Assembly (NCBI RefSeq): GCF_020085105.1
Contig: NC_058043.1
Span: 819,501 to 883,500, forward strand
DNA: 64,000 bases
DNA from: Siniperca chuatsi
Taxonomy: Eukaryota; Chordata; Actinopteri; Centrarchiformes; Sinipercidae
Direction of reading: 5' to 3'
The position numbers and the translations under genes were made by a program. The notes under the pieces were generated by a model. That model did no database searches, was not told the origin of the DNA, and saw nothing but the letters and a program-made list of their open reading frames with translations. Of this stretch, positions 55,753 through 64,000 are shown one piece after another. Each line of letters starts with the position of its first letter. Positions within the stretch are counted from its first letter, which is position 1.

Positions 55753-56528
55753 AGCGAAGAATATGGCTTTAATAAAAACAATGTGCATCCAAGAAGCAAG
55801 AGCAAAACAGATTCATCATTAACGTCATAACCATTGCTGTCTTAAAAAGAAAAGGAAATAAAATCAACAACCAAAGGAGGCCAACATATAAGCCATAAAG
55901 AACGACACGCGGGTGGACGGGAAGGTTGGAAAACTTGCAGTTTGGAAGTACATTAAAAGACAGGAGGAGGCGGGCTCCGTACGAAGGTCACGTCAGGCCG
56001 AGACGGCTGCGTTGTTTGACATCAACAGCAGAGAGAGACGCCACACGGAGCCCCGAGAGCTCTGCCGACTGCTCACAACCCAGAGGCTGCATCCTGTTCG
56101 TTCTCAGAACCATCATCACCTCCACCTCCACCTCCACCACCATCACCATCACCATCATCACCACCTCACGGACAAAACCATCCTTGATTTATTTTTTATT
56201 TTCGGAACAGTTTCCCAGCATCTCGCTTCTCTTTGACCGAGTGAATGTGTGTGCGCCCAAAGGAAAGTCCCACAAGGCTTTGCTTTACCATCTGAAAGTC
56301 TGTGGTGGGCGATGAAGCACATGAGACCAACAAAAATGTAACAACAACATAAAAAAAGAACACCCTTCTTCGTTTTCCTCCCTTTTCTTGTTTTTAGCCA
56401 GCAGGGCAGGAGACCAGACCTCTCCAACTATCACTCTCTTCTTCCTTTTCAGTCTGTCGTTCGGATGGAGGAATGCTATTAGATCACAAGGTCGTTGTAG
56501 CTCACATATTTCTTCTTCTCTGCTGGAC
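55753..56528 (-). CDS. Candidate last exon and 3' UTR of an unidentified gene
   Basis: On the minus strand a good acceptor (TTTGTCTGTTTCCCCTGTTCAG, AG at 56530-56529) precedes an exon. With one base carried from the previous exon, it reads PAEKKKYVSYNDLVI and stops at TAA (56482-56480). The short basic stretch followed by a Tyr-rich tail ending in D-L-V-I looks like the cytoplasmic end of a membrane protein, and the last residues fit a class II PDZ-binding pattern (hydrophobic-x-hydrophobic). Downstream there is about 700 bp of UTR-like sequence with a (CCA/CAT)n tract (56110-56165), and then ATTAAA (minus) at 55773-55768. I cannot identify the gene, and no upstream exon was confirmed. Confidence is moderate to low. 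Confidence 0.4.
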
Positions 56529-56936
56529 CTGAACAGGGGAAACAGACAAAGCAAAAATCAGCTTCAGTCCTTGAGGCTGTTATTTTAGGTGACGTTAATG
56601 TTAAGCGATCGAGGTGAAATGAGACTTAATGATGGAGGGAAATGAAATCATCTCAAAGTCTTAACTAAGGCTTGAATTATGAACTCTCAAGAGTGAGAAT
56701 AGTGCAGTCTGGTGTCTTTGGCGACTGACAGTACAGCCTCAGTACAAAGAGAATCGTCTTCTTTTATAATTCTGTGTAATATAGTGATGTAACGTTTTAT
56801 AGGTGTTGAGAGGTCATAACTCAAAAGCAGAAGCATCTGCAGCAGAAGCAAAAACAAAAGAAAATCCAAAAGGTATCTTAGAAAAGTATCCGCTTCTACA
56901 GAATAAAAAGCTGAAATTAAAATGCTCTTTTGTTGA

Positions 56937-57220
56937 GGGCCCTATTTTAATCACTCGACAGCTCTGAGCAGCACAGACTGCGTGGGCGTCTCCACCTGCT
57001 GCTTCTGGTTCATGTAGGTGCAGCAGTACCAAGTGCAAAAAGGCTGGGTGGAGGTGAATATGGATCGGAGGACGTGCTCATTAGTAAATACACTCCCAGC
57101 CAATCACATCGTGCCTCCCAGCTTGAAGGTCAGAGGTTGAAAACCCCAGAAAGTATTCAGGTCTCGCCTGTGTGGAGTTTCGTTATCTAGAAACAATATT
57201 AACACTAATCTTAATTTAGG
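56937..57220. repeat. Possible Harbinger-like MITE fragment
   Basis: GGGCCCTATTTTAATCACTC at the left edge, with CCAGCCAATCACATCGTGCC inside, recalls Harbinger-type fish MITEs that start GGGCCCTATTTTAA. The right end was not found. The minus-strand open frame here (CAAQSCRVIKIGP) is derived from the repeat. Confidence 0.35.
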
Positions 57221-58176
57221 TAGTTTACTCCTCTGGTACTGAGTATAAATGAACTACTCTATTAATAACAGAGAGTATGACCTACACTAAACAAGAATTC
57301 CTTAAAATGAATTGATTTTAAGACTTGTGGCAGCGGGACATCCAGATTTATTTTAAGAAATCTCATCAAATGAAAATCACTGCACTGGCAGCCAAATGTG
57401 CTTATTTCATGCAAAAGAAAGCTCATATAATCTTTTCCGATATAATCTGATAGGACATTTTTGCACTGTATTGGCTTGGTGGTGTTTAATAAAAATAGTT
57501 TATTAACATTTTAAGCATTACTCAGTTGTTGCTGTGGGGCATCGCTGCAAGTATTTAGGCAGATTCATCAGACGAGACGTCGATCCAGACGTGGTTCTGA
57601 GACGTCTAAGACCCAACTCTCTCTGCGCTGCCTCAGTTCCTCCCACTTGTGCACCGAAATACCACACAGATGGGCGACGAGAATTTCCAGGTGAAGGCTT
57701 GCGCTGGTCGTTGTGCCAAGATGAAAATAAGGCCCTCAGATGTTAAAAGTGCAGGCAGAGCAGGCTTCATCTGTTCCCTTTAGTTATGACCACCTTCCTA
57801 TCTTCCCCTGCAGCTGCACCCCCAAATGGCTTCAAGCCAAAAGCCCATCATCAATCATGCCAGGAAGATAAAAGAGAAAATGGCATAATATGCATATTAA
57901 GGCCTGAAAGTATCATGAACCCCCCCCGACTGTCATAATGTGTCTTCTTCATAGAGAAAGAGTCAGTTCTGAGTCTGACTTCTGTTCAATCAAGAATGTG
58001 TTAAACATCACTCTGCAGTATACTGCCAACAAGCTGAACTTATTGGACTGACAGTAATAACACCTCACAGAGTTTTGACAGCCATTTATATCCACTGAGA
58101 TGAAGAGTAGTGTGCAGGAAAACACGTCTTTTCTCTTGAGGTGTTCAGGACGAATAGGGGACGATGGAGGAAGATA
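57221..58176. other. No gene recognised
   Basis: Non-coding. The 57800-57900 part (CCATCATCAATCATGCCAGG, AAAATGGCATAATATGCATA, TTAAGGCC) is evenly composed and contains an octamer-like ATATGCATATT, and might be a conserved non-coding element. Confidence 0.35.
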
Positions 58177-58898
58177 TGTATCTAAAGCAGTTAAAACTAG
58201 CTAACTGTATCTAAAGCAGTTAAAACTAGCTAACAGTGTATAAAGCAGTTAAAACTAGCTAACTGTATCTAAAGCAGTTAAAACTAGCTAACAGTGTATA
58301 AAGCAGTTAAAACTAGCTAACTGTATCTAAAGCAGTTAAAACTAGCTAACTGTGTATAAAGCAGTTAAAACTAGCTAACAGTGTATAAAGCAGTTAAAAC
58401 TAGCTAACTGTGTATAAAGCAGTTAAAACTAGCTAACTGTGTATAAAGCAGTTAAAACTAGCTAACTGTGTATAAAGTAGCTAAAACTAGCTAACTGTAT
58501 ATAAAGCAGTTAAAACTAGCTAACTGTGTATAAAGCAGTTAAAAATAGCTAACTGTGTATAAAGCAGTTAAAACTAGCTAACTGTGTATAAAGTAGCTAA
58601 AACTAGCTAACTGTATATAAAGCAGTTAAAACTAGCTAACTGTGTATAAAGCAGTTAAAACTAGCTAACTGTGTATAAAGCAGTTAAAACTAGCTAACTG
58701 TGTATAAAGTAGCTAAAACTAGCTAACTGTATATAAAGCAGTTAAAACTAGCTAACTGTGTATAAAGCAGTTAAAACTAGCTAACTGTGTATAAAGCAGT
58801 TAAAACTAGCTAACTGTGTATAAAGCAGTTAAAAATAGCTAACTGTGTATAAAGTAGCTAAAACTAGCTAACTGTGTATAAAGTAGCTAAAACTAGCT
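58177..58898 (+). repeat. 29-bp minisatellite, ~25 copies, with 4-unit periodicity
   Basis: The unit is TGTATAAAGCAGTTAAAACT plus AGCTAACTG, repeated in tandem. Early units alternate TATCTAAAG and GTATAAAG variants. A variant unit with GTAGCTAAAACTAG recurs at about 58471, 58587 and 58703, exactly 116 bp (four units) apart, and again at 58848 and 58877. The array therefore has a higher-order repeat in its middle. Confidence 0.97.
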
Positions 58899-59819
58899 CC
58901 ACCTCGAGCAGCTACAACAGTATTAATCTAATGATGTCAGACAGAATCAGAATCAGTCACAGGAGACGTTTTACTGCAGAACCAGTACTTTTACTACATG
59001 AAGCTGAAAATACTTGTGTACTTTTCCCTAAGTACACTTTTGAATTCACTGAACAAAGCACAGAGAAACACTGCTGTTAAGTTACTCTTTATCATATTTA
59101 AATTAACTCGGCCTTTCAAAAATATCTTACTCTGTCTCCAGGAGAAACCAATAAAAAACATCTCTTGATTAAAATATTCAATATGTAAATTATAAAATCT
59201 GTAGATACCTAAAATCAAAATGACTCCTGGAAGCATCTTAGCCTACTGGGAGCAAGACCTTTACCTTTATGTTTTGTATTTGCTTTAATACATGTAATAC
59301 TCTACAAACTAATTTCCCCTAAAACTGGACTGGTTTATGCAAAATCATACAAAGCACATCCAAACATATATTATAATATATTTTCAGTAAATGTTCATAA
59401 GAGAGGCATCTTCCCCATCTTCCCCCAAAATGTGGAATATTTCCTACAACAGACACATTACTTTTGGGATTATTCTGCTATATTATTGGTCTTAAAAACT
59501 AAGTAGGTCTCAAGATTAAAAAAATAGTTTCAGGTGAATTCAAGGGCATGTCACATATGTGGAAGTGTTAGAAAGGCTAATCCCCAAAGAAATGAATACA
59601 GTAGAAGTATTTCACTTCTGCAGACACCCAGGGCAATGCTAAGAAAGAGGGTGAGATTTGGAAGTACTGCTTATAAGGTTTCTTTTTGAGAGCAGACAGG
59701 GCTATATGAGTTTTAAGAGATCTATAGAAGCCTTTGTTGTGTAAGGATTCAGCTTTTGGAGAAAGGCAGAGAGGCCGTATAAGAGCAGAATCGGAGAGAG
59801 ATAGAGGTCTTTGTTGTCC
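58899..59819. other. No gene recognised
   Basis: Non-coding, AT-rich after 59050. Nothing is supported. Confidence 0.5.
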
Positions 59820-60085
59820 GGGAATCAGCTGTAGCAGCAGAGAGGAAGGAGAAGCAGAAAGGGCCATAAGTGCAGAGAAGAAGAGATGAAGCCATCTTAA
59901 GTGACTGAGGGCTATTACGGTGTGGCGTTAGAGGGGGGAGGAGGAGGGGAGAGAGGCAGCAGGTGACGGGAGGCGAGAGAGCGAGATTGAAAAGAAAGAG
60001 CATTTAAAAATCGAGTGAGAGGAAAAAGCAGTAAAGCTGCGGCTGAATGAGTGAAGGCTGCAGAGTGAGAAACGAGGGGGGAGTC
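59820..60085. other. Purine-rich strand-asymmetric stretch
   Basis: The plus strand is very rich in A and G with few T or C: AGAGGAAGGAGAAGCAGAAA, GAGGGGGGAGGAGGAGGGGA, GAGAGCGAGATTGAAAAGAA. Such sequence can adopt triplex forms or act as a 5' UTR. No start codon context or exon is convincing. Confidence 0.6.
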
Positions 60086-60559
60086 GAGCGACTGGATCGG
60101 CCGGGCCAACAGATGGCTCTGCCGGTCTGCAGGGAGTCATGACTGAGCTGCAGTCTGCCAACACCGCTCCATACTGCTGTGTCTTCTCTACCATGAACTG
60201 ACTCTGAATAGTAAAACAGACTGGGGTCCAGAGTCCCTGCAATGTTCATAACACAGCAGGACCCCCTCCCAGCGCAATAACAAACACGACTGATTGATGA
60301 GCCATGATCATCAAGCTCCCATAGGTGGCGCCACAGAGTTTTTCTTGCAGGGTTTGATGAGGCTACAGAACTTAAATACAATAAACAAGGCTAGGTGCAG
60401 ATTTTCACATTTGAAAGTCAATTTCTTCTGATCATTCAGAAGTACTACACACAAACAATTCCAAACAATCGTACTTTTTTATAAAGTAAAGTAAAAACCA
60501 TTGAGCGCTCTGTACTCAAGCAGCAATGTTTAACCGAATTTCTAGAAACTTGTTAAAAG
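60086..60559. other. No gene recognised
   Basis: Non-coding sequence between the purine-rich stretch and repeat B. Nothing is supported. Confidence 0.5.
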
Positions 60560-60911
60560 AAAACGTGACTCGCTGCTCGTCTCCGCCCGCTGCTGCTCAT
60601 TGGCTGATGGGGGTGAACAGCTGGTGGAGCTGATCCTCCAGCCGCTGCCGTTAAAGCACCGCAGAAGAAGAGGACGCGGCGAGACGACGTCAGTAAAAGC
60701 TCAGACAATGGAAACATGACGTTTCTGTTAGCTTCATGTGTTCATGTGAGGAAGGCTCCAGCCTCCTCATCGCTCCACACATCTGATGCTTTCAGCTCTT
60801 CATGGACGTCAGCAGTTATTCACTAAGTTTTTTTGTCAAATTTCTGGTGCTTTTTTTTTCATGCGCAAATTGAAATATGCGCATAATAACAGCTGGATAG
60901 AAACGCACTTT
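60560..60911 (+). repeat. Dispersed repeat B, uninterrupted copy
   Basis: Matches 22360-22620, 22906-22917 and 24287-24450 in order. It carries the empty target site (GATGCTTTCAGCTCTTCATG at about 60785-60804) of the LTR element inserted at 22918. Confidence 0.8.
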
Positions 60912-60912
60912 G

Positions 60913-61030
60913 ATAGGACTGATAGGACCCAAGTGCAGACACAAGGTAGGCAGATGCAGAAACATACAGCTTTGGAAAACTTAGCAAAATGACTGAAAAA
61001 CAAGAGAAACTGCCAGGAGTCCTGCTCAGA
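60913..61030 (-). mobile_element. Gypsy LTR fragment
   Basis: ATAGGACCCAAGTGCAGACA and GGCAGATGCAGAAACATACA resemble the ATAGGACCCAAATGCAGACT and GGCAGAGCAGATGCAG region near the downstream end of the LTR at 15770-16036. The rest is too diverged to place. It is probably a fragment of a related LTR on the minus strand. Confidence 0.4.
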
Positions 61031-61224
61031 CCAGCTCTGGGGTACATTATGAAAACTGGGCGCTGGGGTATTATCATAATCTGATAACTCTGTCATAACA
61101 ACAGGCTGCTAACAGTGCCTCTGTATGCTGGTTTTGTACTGAAGGTAACAGCTTGGACTGCAACAGACTGAAAGTTCTACTGAACCGCGATGTGTGCATT
61201 TCAAAGGTGAATCAGCAAAGTGAT

Positions 61225-61410
61225 TCGTTCCTGCTAACATCGATAACAACCTGCTAACATTGCTAACATCTGGCTCACATTGCTAAAATCTGGCTAACAT
61301 TGCTAAGAGTGGGCTCACATTGCTAAGAGCGGGCTAACATTGCTAGAATCTGGCTAACATTTCTGAGAGCGAGCTAACATTGCTAGCGGACGGCTAACAT
61401 CATTAACAGC
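61225..61410 (+). repeat. Imperfect ~22-bp minisatellite (GGCTAACATTGCTA)
   Basis: CTGGCTAACATTGCTAAGAG-type units occur about eight times, with variants GGCTCACATTGCTAA and AGCTAACATTGCTAG. Unit length is about 20-24 bp. Confidence 0.85.
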
Positions 61411-61949
61411 AGTGCTAGGAGCACGCAGCACCAGAGGAGCTCCTGCGGACTGTCGCAGGAGGTCTCCCCAGACTTCTCTCTCTCTCATTTTCATTACTTT
61501 CTGCTTCCTCTTGATGAGGTCGCTTGATGATGAAACGATGCATTTTATCACACAGCTAGCGAACCAAAGTTAACCAAAGCTAACTGAATAAGAGTTTACT
61601 CAAGTGACACACTTCGCGTGACATAACGTGACCTCGTCCAGGTGTTTCCAGTGTGTAGGAGGCTGTTGTGGCGATTAGGGCACTATTGCACAGGGTCACC
61701 TGGAGAAACAGCAGCCGAATAAAGCAAATCAGACAGCATTTTGTTTTGTGCCACGGCCCCATGTAGCCCCTCCTAAGCAGGATCCACAGAGGAATATCTC
61801 AACAGGTTTGTCCTCTCTGTCAAGACAAGTGTTAAATAGGGGATTTTCCAGCATGCCACATGCACAGTTTATGCCCTGGTGAGTGCAGCGCTGTAAAACC
61901 TGAGGTCTTGGGGGTCAAACGTACTGTTAAAGGGCCACCTAAAATAGCA
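61411..61949. other. No gene recognised
   Basis: Non-coding. A CTCTCTCTC run lies near 61478-61488. Nothing else is supported. Confidence 0.5.
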
Positions 61950-62480
61950 TGCACGCAGCACCAGAGAAAGACTGTAAACCTGCCACTCAAATAGTCATAT
62001 TATGCTCTCCTCATGTAAAAGTTATGAGTCAATTGAAAGATGGCGATAAAGAGCTGTGGAAGTATACTTAACATTCGCTGCACACACTCCCTCCTCTCGC
62101 CCACTAAAATGCATTGCCCTTATCTCTCTCTCTGGACCGGCTCTCTCCTCAAACCTCCAGAAGAAAATGGATCAAGGTCAGGACAGCAAAGCAAAAGTAG
62201 AAGATTAATTTGCTCTTACCTCTGATAAATTATGAAATTAGCCTGTCAGGAGGAGAAAAACATTATTTGGTGAGTTGTCCCTGAAAACCCTGAAGGCAAT
62301 CCCACTGCGAGGTGGTAATTTGATCACATTGCCATGTAATTTCAATTTGTGCACTTTTTATTTCTGGGAACATTCAGGTTGAAGATTCTTTTCTTTTTAT
62401 ATTACATTTGTGATTTCCTGTGGAGCAAGAGAGCATGTTTTGTGATTTTTATTTCATTTCAAAGAAAATTATGTTTTTGC
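61950..62480. promoter_or_regulatory. Candidate conserved non-coding element
   Basis: Repeat-free, evenly composed sequence with many words typical of conserved developmental elements (GATTAATTTGCTC, ATAAATTATGAAATTAGCC, GGTGGTAATTTGATCAC, GCCATGTAATTTCAATTTG). It may surround a microexon on the minus strand (62220-62242). Conservation cannot be tested here. Confidence 0.3.
62220..62242 (-). other. Candidate 23-nt microexon
   Basis: On the minus strand, TTTTTCTCCTCCTGACAG is followed by the 23-base stretch GCTAATTTCATAATTTATCAGAG... ending at GTAAGAG, a strong donor. Only one frame is open through it (A-N-F-I-I-Y-Q). The length is not a multiple of three, so inclusion would shift the frame. 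It cannot be linked to the candidate terminal exon at 56528 in the favoured frame without creating a stop. Chance pairing of splice-like sites is a real alternative. Confidence 0.2.
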
Positions 62481-63054
62481 AGGCTCCTTGTGCTTTTGTA
62501 GAAATGCAGGTCTTTGTGATGGAAATTCAGCATGGAAGTTGGAAATATGCTCAGCACCAAAATGGAGTGAGCATCACAGAGCTGAATACGAGACAAAAAT
62601 GACATGGCATTTGGACAAAACTAGGTTTCTATCTGATATGTGTCACGGTAAAACTTCATGTGATGCTGTTTTCAAATCATACAGTACAGTGTGCAGAGAG
62701 TCCCTGCACAGTCCCGATTAATGTCAGCCGAGTAAAGAAGAAGACAGCTCACACACTGTCTTTACCCTGCACCTTAAAACACCTTTTTAAATCACTGAAT
62801 TCTGTTTGTACAAAGATTATTATCAATGATGGTCTGCCATAATAACCTGAATCCACCCTGTCTCTAAGAAACCAAGTTTATATACTAATAACTTGTATTC
62901 CTAGTTACATTTTGCTGGGATTATATTCAAAGTGCTACGTTCATGAACTGAACACGAGTCACAGGAAGGTGGACCTATCAGCTGTTCTCATTCACTGTAT
63001 ATATATTATATAAAATATAATACGTATATATAAAACAGGAGGTTGTTACATTTA
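62481..63054. other. No gene recognised
   Basis: Non-coding. An acceptor-like TTATGTTTTTGCAG at about 62468-62481 is followed by about 40 open codons to a stop at 62602, without a convincing donor or domain. A TATATA-rich patch is near 62998-63035. Confidence 0.4.
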
Positions 63055-63305
63055 TTGTTCGGCTGCGACCTCTAGTGGCCTCGGTAATTATGACGGGAGC
63101 AAAGGAGGAAGTCGGGTGTCATGAGGCGTTCGGGGACTTTCACCCGGGAAACGCTGACTTATTTTAAATCGCACACGTTAGTTAAGTTACGTCAACCATT
63201 ACCTTTTCCCGAACCTAACCAAGTAGTTTTGGTGCCTAAACCTAACCAAACTGCGACCGTTAACCACGTGTTCATTGTTACCATGACGACGAAGGTCCGG
63301 TACGC
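63055..63305 (-). repeat. Dispersed repeat E, copy 2, inverted
   Basis: GCGACCTCTAGTGGCCTCGG, AATTATGACGGGAGCAAAGG and GGTGCCTAAACCTAACCAAA match the perciform repeat also seen at 18090-18370. Confidence 0.6.
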
Positions 63306-63604
63306 CTGTCGCAGGTTTTTCTCAAGAAGAACTAGTTAGTACGTTTGGTGGTTTCAGAGAGTTACAGAAATTGTCGCACACAGTTACAAATGAAAGACGT
63401 TAAGCGGATTCATTCAGCATCTGTATTCTGAAAACTTAATCCGGGCAGCGTTGTGCTTCGTTTAGTGTATAAACTTCATTTCTAGAAGACAGGGTTGTCA
63501 GACCTGTATAATTGTTTAAGACAAGAATGAAGCAACTTATTCAAACAGTTATCAAAAGTAGCTGTGGTCATGCACAAAATCAACAGTTGGACATGTAGTG
63601 ATGG
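63306..63604. other. No gene recognised
   Basis: Non-coding sequence; nothing is supported. Confidence 0.5.
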
Positions 63605-63790
63605 AATGTGGTTAGCTTAGCTTAGCATAGAGACTGAAACAGCTAGCCTGGCTCTTTCCAAAGGTAACAAAATCCACCTCCCAGCACCTTTAAAGCTGGC
63701 TCATTAACCACAATGGACCATTAACTTTCTGGAGTCTATGCTGGTTTCCTGGCAACTGCTTCTGGCTAAGAAATAGTTAGACAGTTAAAC
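63605..63790 (+). repeat. Common percomorph interspersed repeat
   Basis: TGGTTAGCTTAGCTTAGCAT, AGCTAGCCTGGCTCTTTCCA, AAGGTAACAAAATCCACCTC and GGCTAAGAAATAGTTAGACA appear in the order known for a very widespread short repeat in percomorph fish. The middle is partly deleted here. This is one of the reasons to infer a percomorph source. Confidence 0.65.
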
Positions 63791-64000
63791 TCTTCTATTA
63801 AAGAAACGACACGGTGGCGTTCCTCAGCTGGATTCAGCTTCCAGGACAAAGACAGACGAGTGTGACAGAAGCTGCTGTGATGATCAGCGACGCCGCATTA
63901 TGCGATGATCACGTGCAGCAACAACACAAAATGACGCCGTGGCTGCAACATGACTTTTGTATTTTAACTTGAACTGGCGCAGTATTCGTTCTCATCCTTC
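63791..64000. other. No gene recognised
   Basis: Short unique sequence at the window end; nothing is supported. Confidence 0.5.

Noticed and set aside
55926..56315. Plus-strand frame with poly-His and Thr-rich runs
   Set aside because: The runs come from the (CCA/CAT)n tract. The strand is antisense to the better-supported UTR model.
58177..58898. Regular 29-bp repeats resembling a CRISPR array
   Set aside because: Units are directly contiguous with no unique spacers, and the genome is that of a vertebrate.
60836..61096. 86-codon minus-strand frame with a hydrophobic end
   Set aside because: It spans the edge of repeat B and an LTR fragment, so it is a chance frame across repeat junctions.
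1..64000. tRNA, rRNA and snRNA genes
   Set aside because: I looked for cloverleaf-like blocks with A and B box patterns and for known rRNA stretches but found none I could support.

Overview
The window looks like nuclear DNA of a ray-finned (teleost) fish, probably a percomorph. The reasons are its mix of repeats: a Rex1/L2-type LINE ending in a GATTCT tail, fish-type Gypsy LTR elements, hAT and Tc1-like remnants, long (TG)n/(CA)n tracts, and several short interspersed families I associate with perciform genomes. It also has an intronless-coding TRIM39/TRIM35-like gene with its SPRY domain. There are no operons, rRNA, tRNA or CRISPR. Most of the window is intergenic or intronic sequence built from nested repeats. 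No sequence search was possible, so family names rest on recognition of motifs.

Layout. 1-9 kb: microsatellites, a 60-bp minisatellite (2967-3587) and a 1.3-kb CAGCACAGAC-based satellite (5755-7035). 9-20 kb: nested DNA-transposon remnants, an antisense LINE 3' end (13050-13643), a Gypsy 5' end (15060-16036) and several interspersed repeats. 20.4-22.2 kb: a LINE with a long reverse-transcriptase frame broken by three one-base losses. 22.9-24.3 kb: an internally deleted LTR retrotransposon with a clean 5-bp target duplication. 25.4-28.1 kb: the one recognisable host gene, a RING/B-box/coiled-coil/PRY-SPRY TRIM gene with three single-base frame breaks, a duplicated upstream segment and a likely 5' UTR intron. 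30-33 kb: Gypsy and LINE fragments. 34.4-44.7 kb: a 5.15-kb segment present twice in direct tandem, almost identical. 45-53 kb: mostly unique DNA with candidate conserved non-coding blocks and hAT-like repeats. 53.5-56.5 kb: a possible terminal exon and 3' UTR of a minus-strand gene. 58.2-58.9 kb: a 29-bp minisatellite with higher-order structure. 60-64 kb: repeats and another candidate non-coding conserved block.

The TRIM gene would encode an E3 ubiquitin ligase of the innate-immune or cell-signalling type. The other coding-like sequence is almost all from mobile elements. Two observations bear on how to read the whole window. First, the two copies of the 5.15-kb segment differ mainly by one-base indels in short homopolymers, with only about six substitutions. 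Second, the frame breaks in the LINE and in the TRIM gene are also mostly one-base changes in homopolymers. Together these raise the possibility of long-read consensus errors and a haplotype (false) duplication, so the TRIM gene should not be called dead on this sequence alone. I did not find a clear new biological system; the best leads are listed in the findings.
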